A stretch of DNA of 6,753 bases from Thermoplasmatales archaeon (GTDB lineage: Archaea; Thermoplasmatota; JASEFT01; JAUWIS01), in the NCBI GenBank assembly GCA_030019485.1, contig JASEEW010000097.1, positions 1 to 6,753 on the forward strand. The letters run 5' to 3'. This document shows, piece by piece, positions 1-5,843 of the stretch. Positions within the stretch are counted from its first letter, which is position 1, and every line of letters starts with the position of its first letter. The notes beneath the pieces were generated by a model. That model was given only the letters and a program-made list of their open reading frames with translations. It ran no database searches and was not told the DNA's origin. Position numbers and translations under genes: made by a program.

Positions 1-430
1 GAATTTCGTTGTTTGAGGAATAACCTAGATTGATACCATGCCAAGAATTGTTGTAAAGAGTGCAGTTTAATATTTGATTATTTGAGGAACCAGACAGCTG
101 GATGCCATACCAATTTTTGTAGATGTTGCATGTACTTATGTTGTTGTCCGAGGAATAATGTAGAAAGATGCCGTAACCGGAGTTGTTGTAAACAGTGCAG
201 TTTGTGATTCGATTGTTGTTTGAGGAAAGACCCAAATAGATACTTCCATAATAATTATTATAAACACTACAGTTTGCTATGCTATTGTTTGAAGAATACT
301 CCAGATTAATACTATATCCATTGTCATAGATGTTGCATGCATTTACGACGTTGTTTGAGGAATAATACGGATGGATACCATCGCAATTGTTATAGATAGT
401 GCAGTCTGTTATGCTGTTGTTTGAAGAGTA
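1..430 (-). repeat. Tandem 66-72 bp units encoding beta-helix coils
   Basis: Six complete units and the start of a seventh are visible. Each opens with codons for (Y/G/L)SS(N/D)N, seen on the plus strand as variants of gttgtttgaggaa beginning near 8, 77, 142, 214, 284, 350 and 415. Unit lengths in residues, in translation order, are 22, 22, 23, 24, 22 and 23. The SSNN codons are conserved even at the DNA level, while the turn residues vary, so the array probably grew by duplication and then diverged. It continues past the left edge. Confidence 0.85.
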
Positions 431-880
431 ATCCAAACGGACACCGTAATAATTAGTGTAAGAGAACACATTGTCTATTTTACTGTTTGTTACATTGTAG
501 AAGTAAATCCCATTTTTGGAATTGTATTTACCGTTGTGAATAGTACAGTTCCCTATGATAAAATAAACATCTGTATTTTCTATATCAATGCCATTTGTAG
601 TACTTGCGTCTATATCCCACCCCTCAATAATATATGCGTCATCCTCCGTCCCATTTCCGCTTACCACACCATTCTCCCCTACCACAAAATCATCATTACC
701 ATTTATGTATATCGGCTCATGAGACGTGTATTTATATCCATCTCTTACATCCTGAATTCCTGCATAATCCGTATCCTCCTTTTTCTCGGTCCCGCCTGCA
801 TGGATGACTACAGCCATGACAAAAATTGCAAGGATTATCAAAACCCCTATGAGTATTTCCTTTTTGATACAAAGTTTCAT
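1..880 (-). CDS. Right-handed beta-helix (NosD-like) surface protein, 3' end beyond window
   Basis: Partial gene: 293 codons are visible and the frame runs open off the left edge. The start is the ATG at 880-878; an in-frame TGA lies just upstream with no other start codon between. Residues 1-8 are basic (MKLCIKKE) and residues 9-28 form a hydrophobic segment (ILIGVLIILAIF...), so the protein is probably exported or membrane-anchored. Residues about 55-110 match the N-terminal module seen in archaeal NosD-type proteins (PIYINGNDDF, GNGTEDDAYIIEGWDID). From residue 151 the chain is a run of 22-24-residue units with consensus Y-S-S-N-N-x-I-x-x-C-T-I-Y-N-N-x-x-G-I-x-L, as expected for coils of a parallel beta-helix (PbH1 repeats). 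Such proteins in archaea are typically extracellular and may bind or cleave polysaccharide; no catalytic residues can be assigned here, and the substrate is unknown. It lies 43 nt downstream of gyaR but has its own TATA box. Confidence 0.88.
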   Translation of the reverse strand, partial: MKLCIKKEILIGVLIILAIFVMAVVIHAGGTEKKEDTDYAGIQDVRDGYKYTSHEPIYINGNDDFVVGENGVVSGNGTEDDAYIIEGWDIDASTTNGIDIENTDVYFIIGNCTIHNGKYNSKNGIYFYNVTNSKIDNVFSYTNYYGVRLDYSSNNSITDCTIYNNCDGIHPYYSSNNVVNACNIYDNGYSINLEYSSNNSIANCSVYNNYYGSIYLGLSSNNNRITNCTVYNNSGYGIFLHYSSDNNISTCNIYKNWYGIQLSGSSNNQILNCTLYNNSWHGINLGYSSNNEI

Positions 881-903
881 AACATAGAGAATACCATGTC
901 AAC

Positions 904-915
904 ATTTAAATTTTT
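904..915 (-). promoter_or_regulatory. TATA box of the beta-helix gene, probably leaderless
   Basis: The minus strand reads AAAAATTTAAAT here, inside the 43-nt gap between the reductase stop and the beta-helix ATG at 880. The TTTAAAT core is centred about 27-28 nt from the start codon, which is the usual archaeal distance from TATA box to transcription start. There is no convincing Shine-Dalgarno sequence before the ATG. Together these suggest a leaderless mRNA; this is inferred from spacing only. Confidence 0.5.
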
Positions 916-923
916 GTGCAAAA

Positions 924-1901
924 TTAACGCCCAAATACCTCAGGATTCACAATATGCAATGGTTTTTTTCCTTTTATAATTCTAATAGCATTTTCCACTG
1001 CAGTTAAAGCCATTAAAGTTCTTGTTTCATGGGATGCGCTGCCAGTATGGGGTGTTAAAACAGCGTTGTCCAGTTTAGAAAGCCCTTTTGCTATTCTTGG
1101 CTCATTCTCATAAACATCAAGACCTGCGCCTGCTATCCATTTGTTTTTTAATGCTTTCACAAGCGCAGACTCATCAACAACAGGACCGCGCGATGTGTTA
1201 ATCAGGTAAGCAGTTTTTTTCATTTTCTTTAACTCTTTCTCACCAATCAGGTGAATAGTGTTTTTTGTTAAAGGAACATGGAGGGAAACAAAATCCGAAC
1301 AGGTCAGCAGCCTGTCCAACGTGACTTTTTTTGCATTAACAGGGGACTTCTCAATCTCTTTGTTGCGCCTGTTATCACAGTACAGCACTTTCATGTTAAA
1401 ACCAACACTTCTTTCAGCAACAGCTGTACCAATTCTACCAGCACCTATGATGCCAAGGGTTTTTCCATAAACATCACTACCCAGAAAAAGCATGATATCC
1501 CATCCTTTGAATTTCCCTGCTCTGTTGAATTTGTCAGACTCTACAATTCTGCGCGCAGCAGAAAGCATTAGCGCCCATGTTAGGTCTGCTGTTGTTTCTG
1601 TCAGAATTCCGGGTGTGTTGCACACAGGTATCCTGTGTTTATTTGCGGTTTTAACATCAATATTATCAAAACCGACAGCACAATTAGAGATCACCTTTAA
1701 ATCAGGGTTGCTTTTTATAACATCAGAATCTATTTTATCAGTCAGCAGACAAAGAAGTGCATCCTTACCTTTTACCTTCTTGATAAGCTCCTTTTTTGTT
1801 AAAATTCTGTCCTCAGAGTTTATTTCTACATCAAAATTTTTTTCTAGTTTATCAAGTGCAGGTTTTGGCAGGTTTCTTGTCACATAAATTTTTGGTTTCA
1901 T
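924..1901 (-). CDS. gyaR: Glyoxylate/hydroxypyruvate reductase (D-2-hydroxyacid dehydrogenase)
   Basis: 325 aa, normal length for the D-isomer-specific 2-hydroxyacid dehydrogenase family. It reduces glyoxylate to glycolate and hydroxypyruvate to D-glycerate with NAD(P)H in the cytoplasm. The Rossmann loop is G-A-G-R-I-G at residues 153-158, after GKTLGII. The catalytic set is Arg238 (INTSRGPVVDE), Glu267 (DVYENEP) and His285 (TPHTGSAS); its spacing of 29 and 18 residues matches what I recall of the Pyrococcus glyoxylate reductase. The substrate-loop motifs CAVGFDNID (residues 74-82) and NTPGILTETTAD (95-106) are intact. Residues after beta-2 (CDNRRN, 175-180) carry both an Asp and two Arg, so NADH versus NADPH preference cannot be read safely. 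The start ATG at 1901-1899 overlaps the kinase stop as ATGA, with GAGG 8 nt upstream, so translation is probably coupled. A 3-phosphoglycerate dehydrogenase role is less likely because the protein ends without the C-terminal regulatory domains, though some short forms lack them. Confidence 0.88.
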   Translation of the reverse strand: MKPKIYVTRNLPKPALDKLEKNFDVEINSEDRILTKKELIKKVKGKDALLCLLTDKIDSDVIKSNPDLKVISNCAVGFDNIDVKTANKHRIPVCNTPGILTETTADLTWALMLSAARRIVESDKFNRAGKFKGWDIMLFLGSDVYGKTLGIIGAGRIGTAVAERSVGFNMKVLYCDNRRNKEIEKSPVNAKKVTLDRLLTCSDFVSLHVPLTKNTIHLIGEKELKKMKKTAYLINTSRGPVVDESALVKALKNKWIAGAGLDVYENEPRIAKGLSKLDNAVLTPHTGSASHETRTLMALTAVENAIRIIKGKKPLHIVNPEVFGR

Positions 1902-3040
1902 TTCCTCATCCTCAACCCGGTTTTGAGCATTCTAGCAGCAGATTCAGATGCAGAGACAACAAGTTTTTCCGCGTTTGAGATGGATTCCTCTAATGAGATT
2001 GGTCCTTGGGCAGTGCTGAGCATTGCATCTATTCCATGCGCATAGAGTTTTTCTGCTCCTTCGCTTATCTGTCCTGCAATTATGATAATAGGTGTTCCAA
2101 ATTTTTTTGCAATCTTAGCCACACCAACTGGTGTTTTACCATAAACAGTTTGAGAATCTATTTTTCCTTCACCGGTGACTACCAGATCAGCATCCTTTAT
2201 ATGTTCGGAGAGCTTCAGATACTCAGCAACAAGCTCTGCACCGGGTTTTAGTTTTGCATCCAGAAAAACCATCAGACCCGCGCTTGTGCCGCCCGCAGCA
2301 CCAGCACCAGGTATTCCTTTAACCTTTTTCCCTAAATCCTTTTCAGCAATCCTGGCGAAATGCTCCAGATAATTATCCAGCTCCTTTACCATTTTGGGTG
2401 TTGCGCCCTTCTGCCTGCCGTACACATTTGCAGCACCACAGACGCCTGTTAAAGGATTGGACACATCACACGCAACAACTATTTCAGTTTCCGCAATCCT
2501 TTTATCCATTTCTGATATGTCTATTTTATCAAGTTTAGACAGAGCCTGCCCGCCAAATGGTATGTTTTTCCCGGAAGAATCCAGTAGTCTCACGCCCAGC
2601 GCCTGAGCCATGCCAGCCCCTGCATCATTTGTCGCAGAGCCGCCAACACCAATAATTAATTTCCTGTATCCTTTATCCAGTGCTGATTTAATAAGCTCAC
2701 CTGTGCCGTATGTTGTGGTGAGCATTGGATTGTATTCCTCAGGCTTTAACAGTTTTAACCCTGAAGATGATGCAGATTCAATAATAACTGTTTCATCGTC
2801 AAGCACGCCGTAGCACGCCTTAACCTTTTTTCCAAGCGGACCTGTTACAACCTCATTTATTATTCTTCCATTTGTAGCTTTTACCAGGCATTCTAATGTT
2901 CCATCACCGCCATCAGCCATTGGAATCTTTACTATGTTTGAAGCTGGAAATATTCTTCTAAAACCTTTCTCCGTCGCATCTGAAACTTCTGATGCTGTTA
3001 AACTTCCTTTAAATGAGCCTGGTGCTACAACGATTTTCAT
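1898..3040 (-). CDS. glxK: Glycerate kinase, GlxK/GarK family
   Basis: 380 aa, full length for the Gly_kinase family (PF02595). It phosphorylates D-glycerate with ATP; the characterised E. coli members GarK and GlxK give 2-phosphoglycerate. Signature segments in order are PGSFKGSLTA (residues 7-16), MADGGDGT (41-48), GVGGSATNDAGAGMAQALG (131-149), CDVSNPL (191-197), GAGAAGG (245-251) and TGEGKIDSQT (289-298). Many archaea instead use the unrelated MOFRL-type glycerate 2-kinase, so this bacterial-type family is notable. The ATG at 3040-3038 follows GAGGGG in the 10-nt gap after the DUF498 stop. Its stop overlaps the reductase ATG as ATGA. The pair forms consecutive steps, hydroxypyruvate to D-glycerate to phosphoglycerate, leading into gluconeogenesis. 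Supply of glycerate from a non-phosphorylative Entner-Doudoroff route is an alternative. Confidence 0.9.
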   Translation of the reverse strand: MKIVVAPGSFKGSLTASEVSDATEKGFRRIFPASNIVKIPMADGGDGTLECLVKATNGRIINEVVTGPLGKKVKACYGVLDDETVIIESASSSGLKLLKPEEYNPMLTTTYGTGELIKSALDKGYRKLIIGVGGSATNDAGAGMAQALGVRLLDSSGKNIPFGGQALSKLDKIDISEMDKRIAETEIVVACDVSNPLTGVCGAANVYGRQKGATPKMVKELDNYLEHFARIAEKDLGKKVKGIPGAGAAGGTSAGLMVFLDAKLKPGAELVAEYLKLSEHIKDADLVVTGEGKIDSQTVYGKTPVGVAKIAKKFGTPIIIIAGQISEGAEKLYAHGIDAMLSTAQGPISLEESISNAEKLVVSASESAARMLKTGLRMRK

Positions 3041-3050
3041 GTACCCCTCT

Positions 3051-3386
3051 TCAGCATGTTGTATGAATAAGCGCGTTCACCTTTTTATCATTTGAAAGTT
3101 CATTAAATCTTTTTACTGCTTCAGGGGTTTTTAAGACAAACAACTCTGCATTCCTGCTGAATTTTTTAATAATATTGTTGTCAACCCTTAGCACACCTGC
3201 TTGACCAGTACCAACTATTATTATGTCAGGATTGCCCATGAGCAGTTTTTCAGCCTCACCACTGCTTATCCCGTGCGAGCCTGAACCCCAGTCCCTTTCT
3301 AAAATTTTGTTGTTAACAATTAAAACATCACTGTATTTTTTTCCATCAATGATAATGCTTCCAAAACCTGTTGAATCAATGTTCAT
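3051..3386 (-). CDS. Mth938-type DUF498 family protein
   Basis: 111 aa, a complete single-domain member of the Mth938/DUF498 family (PF04430), related to eukaryotic NDUFAF3 and AAMDC. No enzymatic role is established for the archaeal proteins. Family features seen are the N-terminal [16 protein letters not shown] strand pair (residues 8-23), the [10 protein letters not shown] turn (32-41), the [12 protein letters not shown] segment (53-64) and the ending NALIHTTC (104-111). No membrane segment or signal peptide is present, so it is cytoplasmic. The start ATG overlaps the L40e stop as ATGA, with a purine-rich stretch (GGAAGAGGGGC) directly upstream; the kinase begins 10 nt after its stop. The operon position suggests co-expression with L40e and the glycerate enzymes, but gives no direct function. 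Confidence 0.85.
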   Translation of the reverse strand: MNIDSTGFGSIIIDGKKYSDVLIVNNKILERDWGSGSHGISSGEAEKLLMGNPDIIIVGTGQAGVLRVDNNIIKKFSRNAELFVLKTPEAVKRFNELSNDKKVNALIHTTC

Positions 3387-3532
3387 GCCCCTCTTCCTTC
3401 TTTTGCCTTAACCCTGAGCCCCTTGTACCCGCATTTCCTGCATCTTGTCGCCCTAGGAGGATTTTTTGCATAGCAGTTCATGCATATCTTTTTTACAAGC
3501 ACCCTCTGCTCAGCCTCTGGAAAACGCGCCAT
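3383..3532 (-). CDS. rpl40e: Large ribosomal subunit protein L40e
   Basis: 49 aa, the usual size of archaeal L40e. The start is the ATG at 3532-3530, giving the conserved N-terminus [10 protein letters not shown]; the frame is open further upstream, but that extension looks nothing like the family and crosses the promoter. A treble-clef zinc ribbon is visible: Cys17-x2-Cys20 and Cys31-x2-Cys34, with [17 protein letters not shown] between and after. The protein is basic, as expected for binding rRNA in the 50S subunit; unlike the eukaryotic form it is not fused to ubiquitin. It is the first gene of the operon, and its TGA overlaps the next ATG. Upstream lies only CAGGGTTTT before the ATG, a weak Shine-Dalgarno at best, so a leaderless or very short leader is plausible. 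Confidence 0.93.
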   Translation of the reverse strand: MARFPEAEQRVLVKKICMNCYAKNPPRATRCRKCGYKGLRVKAKEGRGA

Positions 3533-3552
3533 AAAACCCTGAATGGAATAGG

Positions 3553-3560
3553 AATATATT
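3553..3560. promoter_or_regulatory. Palindromic TATA box shared by divergent operons
   Basis: AATATATT is its own reverse complement and sits in the 63-nt gap between the L40e and FBPA/P start codons. Its centre is about 24 nt from the L40e ATG and about 39 nt from the FBPA/P ATG. With archaeal TATA-to-start spacing of about 26 nt, it would give a leaderless L40e mRNA and a leader of roughly 13 nt for FBPA/P that still carries the GGTGA ribosome binding site. A second, weaker candidate for the minus direction (GTAATATGC) lies near 3571-3579. No BRE is clearly recognisable. Confidence 0.45.
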
Positions 3561-3585
3561 AATGTTATGAAGCATATTACTGGCT

Positions 3586-3590
3586 GGTGA
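3586..3590 (+). promoter_or_regulatory. Ribosome binding site deciding the FBPA/P start
   Basis: GGTGA matches the archaeal anti-Shine-Dalgarno and lies 5 nt before the ATG at 3596. The in-frame GTG at 3587 sits inside this motif, so it is unlikely to be the start. Starting at 3596 also places the catalytic Asp and His at residues 11 and 18, their known positions in the family. Confidence 0.7.
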
Positions 3591-3595
3591 ATAAA

Positions 3596-4702
3596 ATGAA
3601 AACAACGGTGTCTGTGATAAAGGCTGATGTTGGGGGATGGCCTGGTCATGGTACGGTGCATCCCAAACTGATTGAAACAGGAAATAAAATGCTTGGTGAA
3701 GGGAAAAACAAGGGAATTATAAATGATTTCCATGTAACGCACTGCGGTGATGACCTTGAGCTGATAATGGCGCATAATAAAGGTGTGGACAATAAGGAGG
3801 TTCACAGTCTAGCATGGGATGTTTTCAAGGAAGGAACAAAGGTTGCGAAGGAAATAAAGCTTTATGGTGCGGGGCAGGACATGCTTAAAGAAGCATTTTC
3901 AGGCAATGTCAGGGGCATGGGTCCTGGTATAGCCGAGGTTGAGTTTACAGAAAGGACAGGAGAACCAGTAATTGTTTTTATGATGGATAAAACAGAGCCT
4001 GGCGCGTTTAATTTACCGGTGTACAGAATGTTTGCAGACCCATTTAACACTGCAGGCTTGGTTATTGACCCAAGTATTCATTCCGGTTTTGTTTTTGAGG
4101 TATGGGACATAATGGAGCATAAAAAGGTTATGATGAAAACACCTGAGGAAATGTATGATTTGCTTGCGTTGATTGGTGCAAAGGAAAGGTATGTTATAAA
4201 AAGGGTTTACCCAAAAAAGGGAAAACTGCCAGAGAATGAGCCTGTGGCATGCGTAAGCACGGAGAAACTCTTTCAGACAGCAGGGAAATATGTTGGAAAG
4301 GATGACCCTGTTGGCATTGTTAGATGCCAGTCTGGTCTGCCAGCACTTGGCGAAGTGCTTGAGCCTTTTGCATTCCCGCATCTTGTTTCTGGATGGATGA
4401 GGGGCTCGCATAACGGGCCTTTGATGCCTGTTTCTGTTAAAAATGCGAAATGCACAAGATTTGACGGTCCGCCAAGGGTTGCAGCACTTGGCTTCCAGAT
4501 ATGTAATGCAACGCTGGGTGAGCCTGTTGACCTGTTTGATGACCCTGCATTTGACTACACAAGGGAAAAAGCTGAATACATTGCAGAGTACATGAGAAGG
4601 CATGGTCCTTTCGAGCCTCATAGATTACCACTGGCTGACATGGAATACACAACACTGCCTGATGTTATGAAAAAACTGGAAGGAAGGTTTGAGAAGGCAT
4701 GA
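3596..4702 (+). CDS. fbp: Bifunctional fructose-1,6-bisphosphate aldolase/phosphatase (FBPA/P, class V FBPase)
   Basis: 368 aa from the ATG at 3596, a normal family length. This cytoplasmic, Mg-dependent enzyme condenses GAP and DHAP to fructose-1,6-bisphosphate and then removes the 1-phosphate to give fructose-6-phosphate in the same remodelled active site, making gluconeogenesis one-way. Metal and phosphatase residues are present: Asp11 and His18 ([13 protein letters not shown]), and Asp52-Asp53 (THCGDDLEL). The aldolase Schiff-base motif is Y-V-G-K at residues 232-235, equivalent to Tyr229 and Lys232 of the crystallised archaeal enzymes. Tyr351 (DMEYTTLP) corresponds to their mobile Tyr348, so both activities look intact. 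Other conserved stretches are [14 protein letters not shown] (288-301) and [12 protein letters not shown] (315-326). Its TGA overlaps the tpiA ATG as ATGA, placing it in an operon with the enzyme that supplies its DHAP. Confidence 0.94.
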   Translation: MKTTVSVIKADVGGWPGHGTVHPKLIETGNKMLGEGKNKGIINDFHVTHCGDDLELIMAHNKGVDNKEVHSLAWDVFKEGTKVAKEIKLYGAGQDMLKEAFSGNVRGMGPGIAEVEFTERTGEPVIVFMMDKTEPGAFNLPVYRMFADPFNTAGLVIDPSIHSGFVFEVWDIMEHKKVMMKTPEEMYDLLALIGAKERYVIKRVYPKKGKLPENEPVACVSTEKLFQTAGKYVGKDDPVGIVRCQSGLPALGEVLEPFAFPHLVSGWMRGSHNGPLMPVSVKNAKCTRFDGPPRVAALGFQICNATLGEPVDLFDDPAFDYTREKAEYIAEYMRRHGPFEPHRLPLADMEYTTLPDVMKKLEGRFEKA

Positions 4703-5370
4703 AAACACCTGCGATTGTGTTAAACTTCAAAGCCTACACGCAGGTTGTGGGTGAAAAAGGCATAAAGCTTGCGAAAATATGTGAAAACATTGCAAAAGAA
4801 AACAGGGTTGAGATTGTTGTAGCACCGCAGATGGTTGACCTTGGAGTAATAGCAAAATCCGTTGAGCTCCCTGTTTTTTCACAGCATGTTGACCCTGTTG
4901 AGCCTGGCAGCAGAACAGGGCATACAACACCTGAGTCAGTAAAAGGCGCTGGTGGGGCTGGAACATTGATTAATCATTCTGAGATGAGAATGAGGATTGC
5001 AGACATTGATTTTGCTGTTGAAAAATGCAGACAACTTGGTTTGGAAACAATTGTCTGCACCAACAACCTGAATGTGAGTAAGGCATGCGCTCTCGTCAAC
5101 CCTGACTTCATTGCGGTGGAGCCACCAGAGCTGATAGGCGGTGATGTTTCTGTGACAACCGCGAACCCTGAAATAGTCAGAAACACAGTAAACGCAATAA
5201 AAGACATTAATCCAAACGTGAAGGTGCTGTGCGGCGCGGGCGTGAAAAACGGTAAAGATGTTGCAAAAGCACTTGAGCTTGGCGCAGAAGGCGTTCTGCT
5301 TGCATCCGGTGTTGTGAAGGCGAAAAATCCGAAAGACGTTCTGATGGATTTGATTAGTAGGATAAAATAG
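4699..5370 (+). CDS. tpiA: Triosephosphate isomerase, archaeal short form
   Basis: 223 aa, the short archaeal TIM barrel rather than the roughly 250-aa bacterial form. It interconverts GAP and DHAP. Catalytic residues are Asn9 and Lys11 (LNFKAY), His93 (INHSEMR) and Glu141 (VEPPELIG, followed by loop 6). Phosphate-binding segments GAGVKNGKD (179-187) and LASGVVKAKNP (201-211) are intact, as is the SQHVDPVEPGSRTGHT region (61-76). The ATG at 4699-4701 overlaps the FBPA/P stop, with AAGG immediately upstream, so expression is probably translationally coupled. This pairs the enzyme balancing the two triose phosphates with the one consuming both. The gene ends in TAG before a T-rich stretch and converges on the pseudogene from the other strand. 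Confidence 0.95.
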   Translation: MKTPAIVLNFKAYTQVVGEKGIKLAKICENIAKENRVEIVVAPQMVDLGVIAKSVELPVFSQHVDPVEPGSRTGHTTPESVKGAGGAGTLINHSEMRMRIADIDFAVEKCRQLGLETIVCTNNLNVSKACALVNPDFIAVEPPELIGGDVSVTTANPEIVRNTVNAIKDINPNVKVLCGAGVKNGKDVAKALELGAEGVLLASGVVKAKNPKDVLMDLISRIK

Positions 5371-5375
5371 AGACC

Positions 5376-5398
5376 AATTAATTTTCTATCTTTTCTTA
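5376..5398 (+). terminator. T-rich terminator after tpiA
   Basis: Directly after the tpiA stop the plus strand reads AATTAATTTTCTATCTTTTC, a T-rich tract with no stem-loop, which is typical of archaeal intrinsic termination. It overlaps the 3' end of the convergent protease remnant. Confidence 0.4.
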
Positions 5399-5561
5399 AT
5401 AGTTAAGGTTAACACCCTTTCAGTATCATCAAAACAAACCTTGAATCTGTCAAACAAACTGATTCTTCCTAAAAGATTAAATCTTACAGTAAGTTCATCA
5501 GAGAAGAGTACATCACAAGGCATCTCAATATCTGCTCATACTTAAACTCTAAAGTATGCAT
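5386..5561 (-). pseudogene. Remnant of retropepsin-like aspartyl protease with internal deletion
   Basis: Two pieces of one gene appear in different frames. The 5' piece starts at the ATG 5561-5559, 13 nt inside the end of the DUF5678 gene and after GAGGAAGAGGT, and reads MHTLEFKYEQIL. Read straight on, it stops after 24 codons. From 5526 to the TAG at 5388-5386 the other frame reads as a protease C-terminus: MPCDVLFSDELTVRFN followed by LLGRISLFDRFKVCFDD. The LLGR...FDRFKVCFDD pattern resembles the last strands of small archaeal retropepsin-like proteins. An intact gene of this kind would be about 120-140 codons with a DTG or DSG catalytic motif in the middle; here that middle is absent and the two frames meet near 5523-5530. 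I infer one deletion of very roughly 70-90 codons plus a frameshift. Alternatively a 45-aa protein could start at the ATG at 5523-5521, but it would have no catalytic Asp motif and has no clear ribosome binding site. Family assignment is from memory of the motif pattern, not a search. Confidence 0.6.
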
Positions 5562-5731
5562 ACCTCTTCCTCTTTTGTTGGAACCTGAAACAATATTGGT
5601 TTTTCATGCAATTTCTTTGCCTTTTTATAGACACTAGCAGCATTCTCACCAGAAGCTATTAGTTCATCGTTATATACAGCTACCCATGCTCCTCGATGTT
5701 TCCTCAGTTTTTCCCAGAGCGTTTTTCTCAT
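5549..5731 (-). CDS. DUF5678 domain small protein
   Basis: 60 aa. The sequence has the pattern of the archaeal DUF5678 family: HRGAWVAVYNDELIASGENA (residues 12-31), then an amphipathic helix with VYKKAKK (34-40), then a PILFQVP strand (45-51) and a short acidic-hydrophobic end (EEEVCIL). The function is unknown. There is no signal peptide or membrane segment, so it is probably cytoplasmic. The ATG at 5731-5729 is preceded by GGTGATC, an extended archaeal ribosome binding site, so translation should be efficient. In other archaea, genes of this family are often followed by a small retropepsin-like protease gene, and that partner's remnant starts inside this gene's last codons here. The gene itself shows no damage, so it may act without the protease or be on its way to decay. 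Confidence 0.7.
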   Translation of the reverse strand: MRKTLWEKLRKHRGAWVAVYNDELIASGENAASVYKKAKKLHEKPILFQVPTKEEEVCIL

Positions 5732-5733
5732 AT

Positions 5734-5740
5734 GATCACC
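5734..5740 (-). promoter_or_regulatory. Strong ribosome binding site of the DUF5678 gene
   Basis: GGTGATC on the minus strand complements the archaeal 16S 3' end over seven bases, with the GGTG core 5 nt from the ATG at 5731. It fixes the start codon; the ATG overlapping the motif just upstream leads to a stop after four codons. Confidence 0.6.
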
Positions 5741-5763
5741 ATAAACAAGATTGCTATAAGGTG

Positions 5764-5770
5764 TAATTAA
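5764..5770 (-). promoter_or_regulatory. Candidate TATA box for the DUF5678 gene
   Basis: TTAATTA on the minus strand, centred about 36 nt from the ATG, would start transcription near 5741 and give a leader just long enough for the GGTGATC site. A competing candidate (CTTATAG, about 5752-5758) would give a leaderless mRNA, which fits poorly with so strong a ribosome binding site. Confidence 0.3.
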
Positions 5771-5843
5771 GTTTTCTGCCTCCCATTATTCTTTTTCAAC
5801 TATTTTTTATCATTTTTTTTCATGCTCAGCCATGTCTTTTGCA

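Noticed and set aside
536..979. Plus-strand 147-codon open frame
   Set aside because: It runs antisense to the beta-helix gene and crosses its start and the gyaR end. Its composition is that of a shadow of the real frame, and no family is recognisable.
1258..1887. Several plus-strand open frames of 70-131 codons
   Set aside because: They are antisense to the intact gyaR gene, and none shows a motif or ribosome binding site.
3587..3595. GTG start adding three residues to FBPA/P
   Set aside because: The GTG is part of the GGTGA ribosome binding site; the ATG at 3596 gives family-standard residue numbering.
3533..3805. N-terminal extension of L40e to 140 residues
   Set aside because: The extra 91 residues are antisense to FBPA/P and cross the promoter. 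L40e proteins begin at MARFPEAE.
4013..4621. Minus-strand 202-codon open frame
   Set aside because: It lies wholly antisense to the well-conserved FBPA/P gene, is rich in Cys, His and Arg as shadow frames tend to be, and has no recognisable motif.
5779..5784. GGGAGG on the minus strand as a ribosome binding site for a further small gene
   Set aside because: No start codon follows at usable spacing, and the ATG just before it opens only a 10-codon frame. It is likely chance within the leader region.
5801..5820. T-rich tract as terminator of the mutase gene
   Set aside because: The T run is on the plus strand, whereas the mutase is transcribed from the minus strand, where this tract is A-rich. 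It cannot act as a U-tract for that gene.
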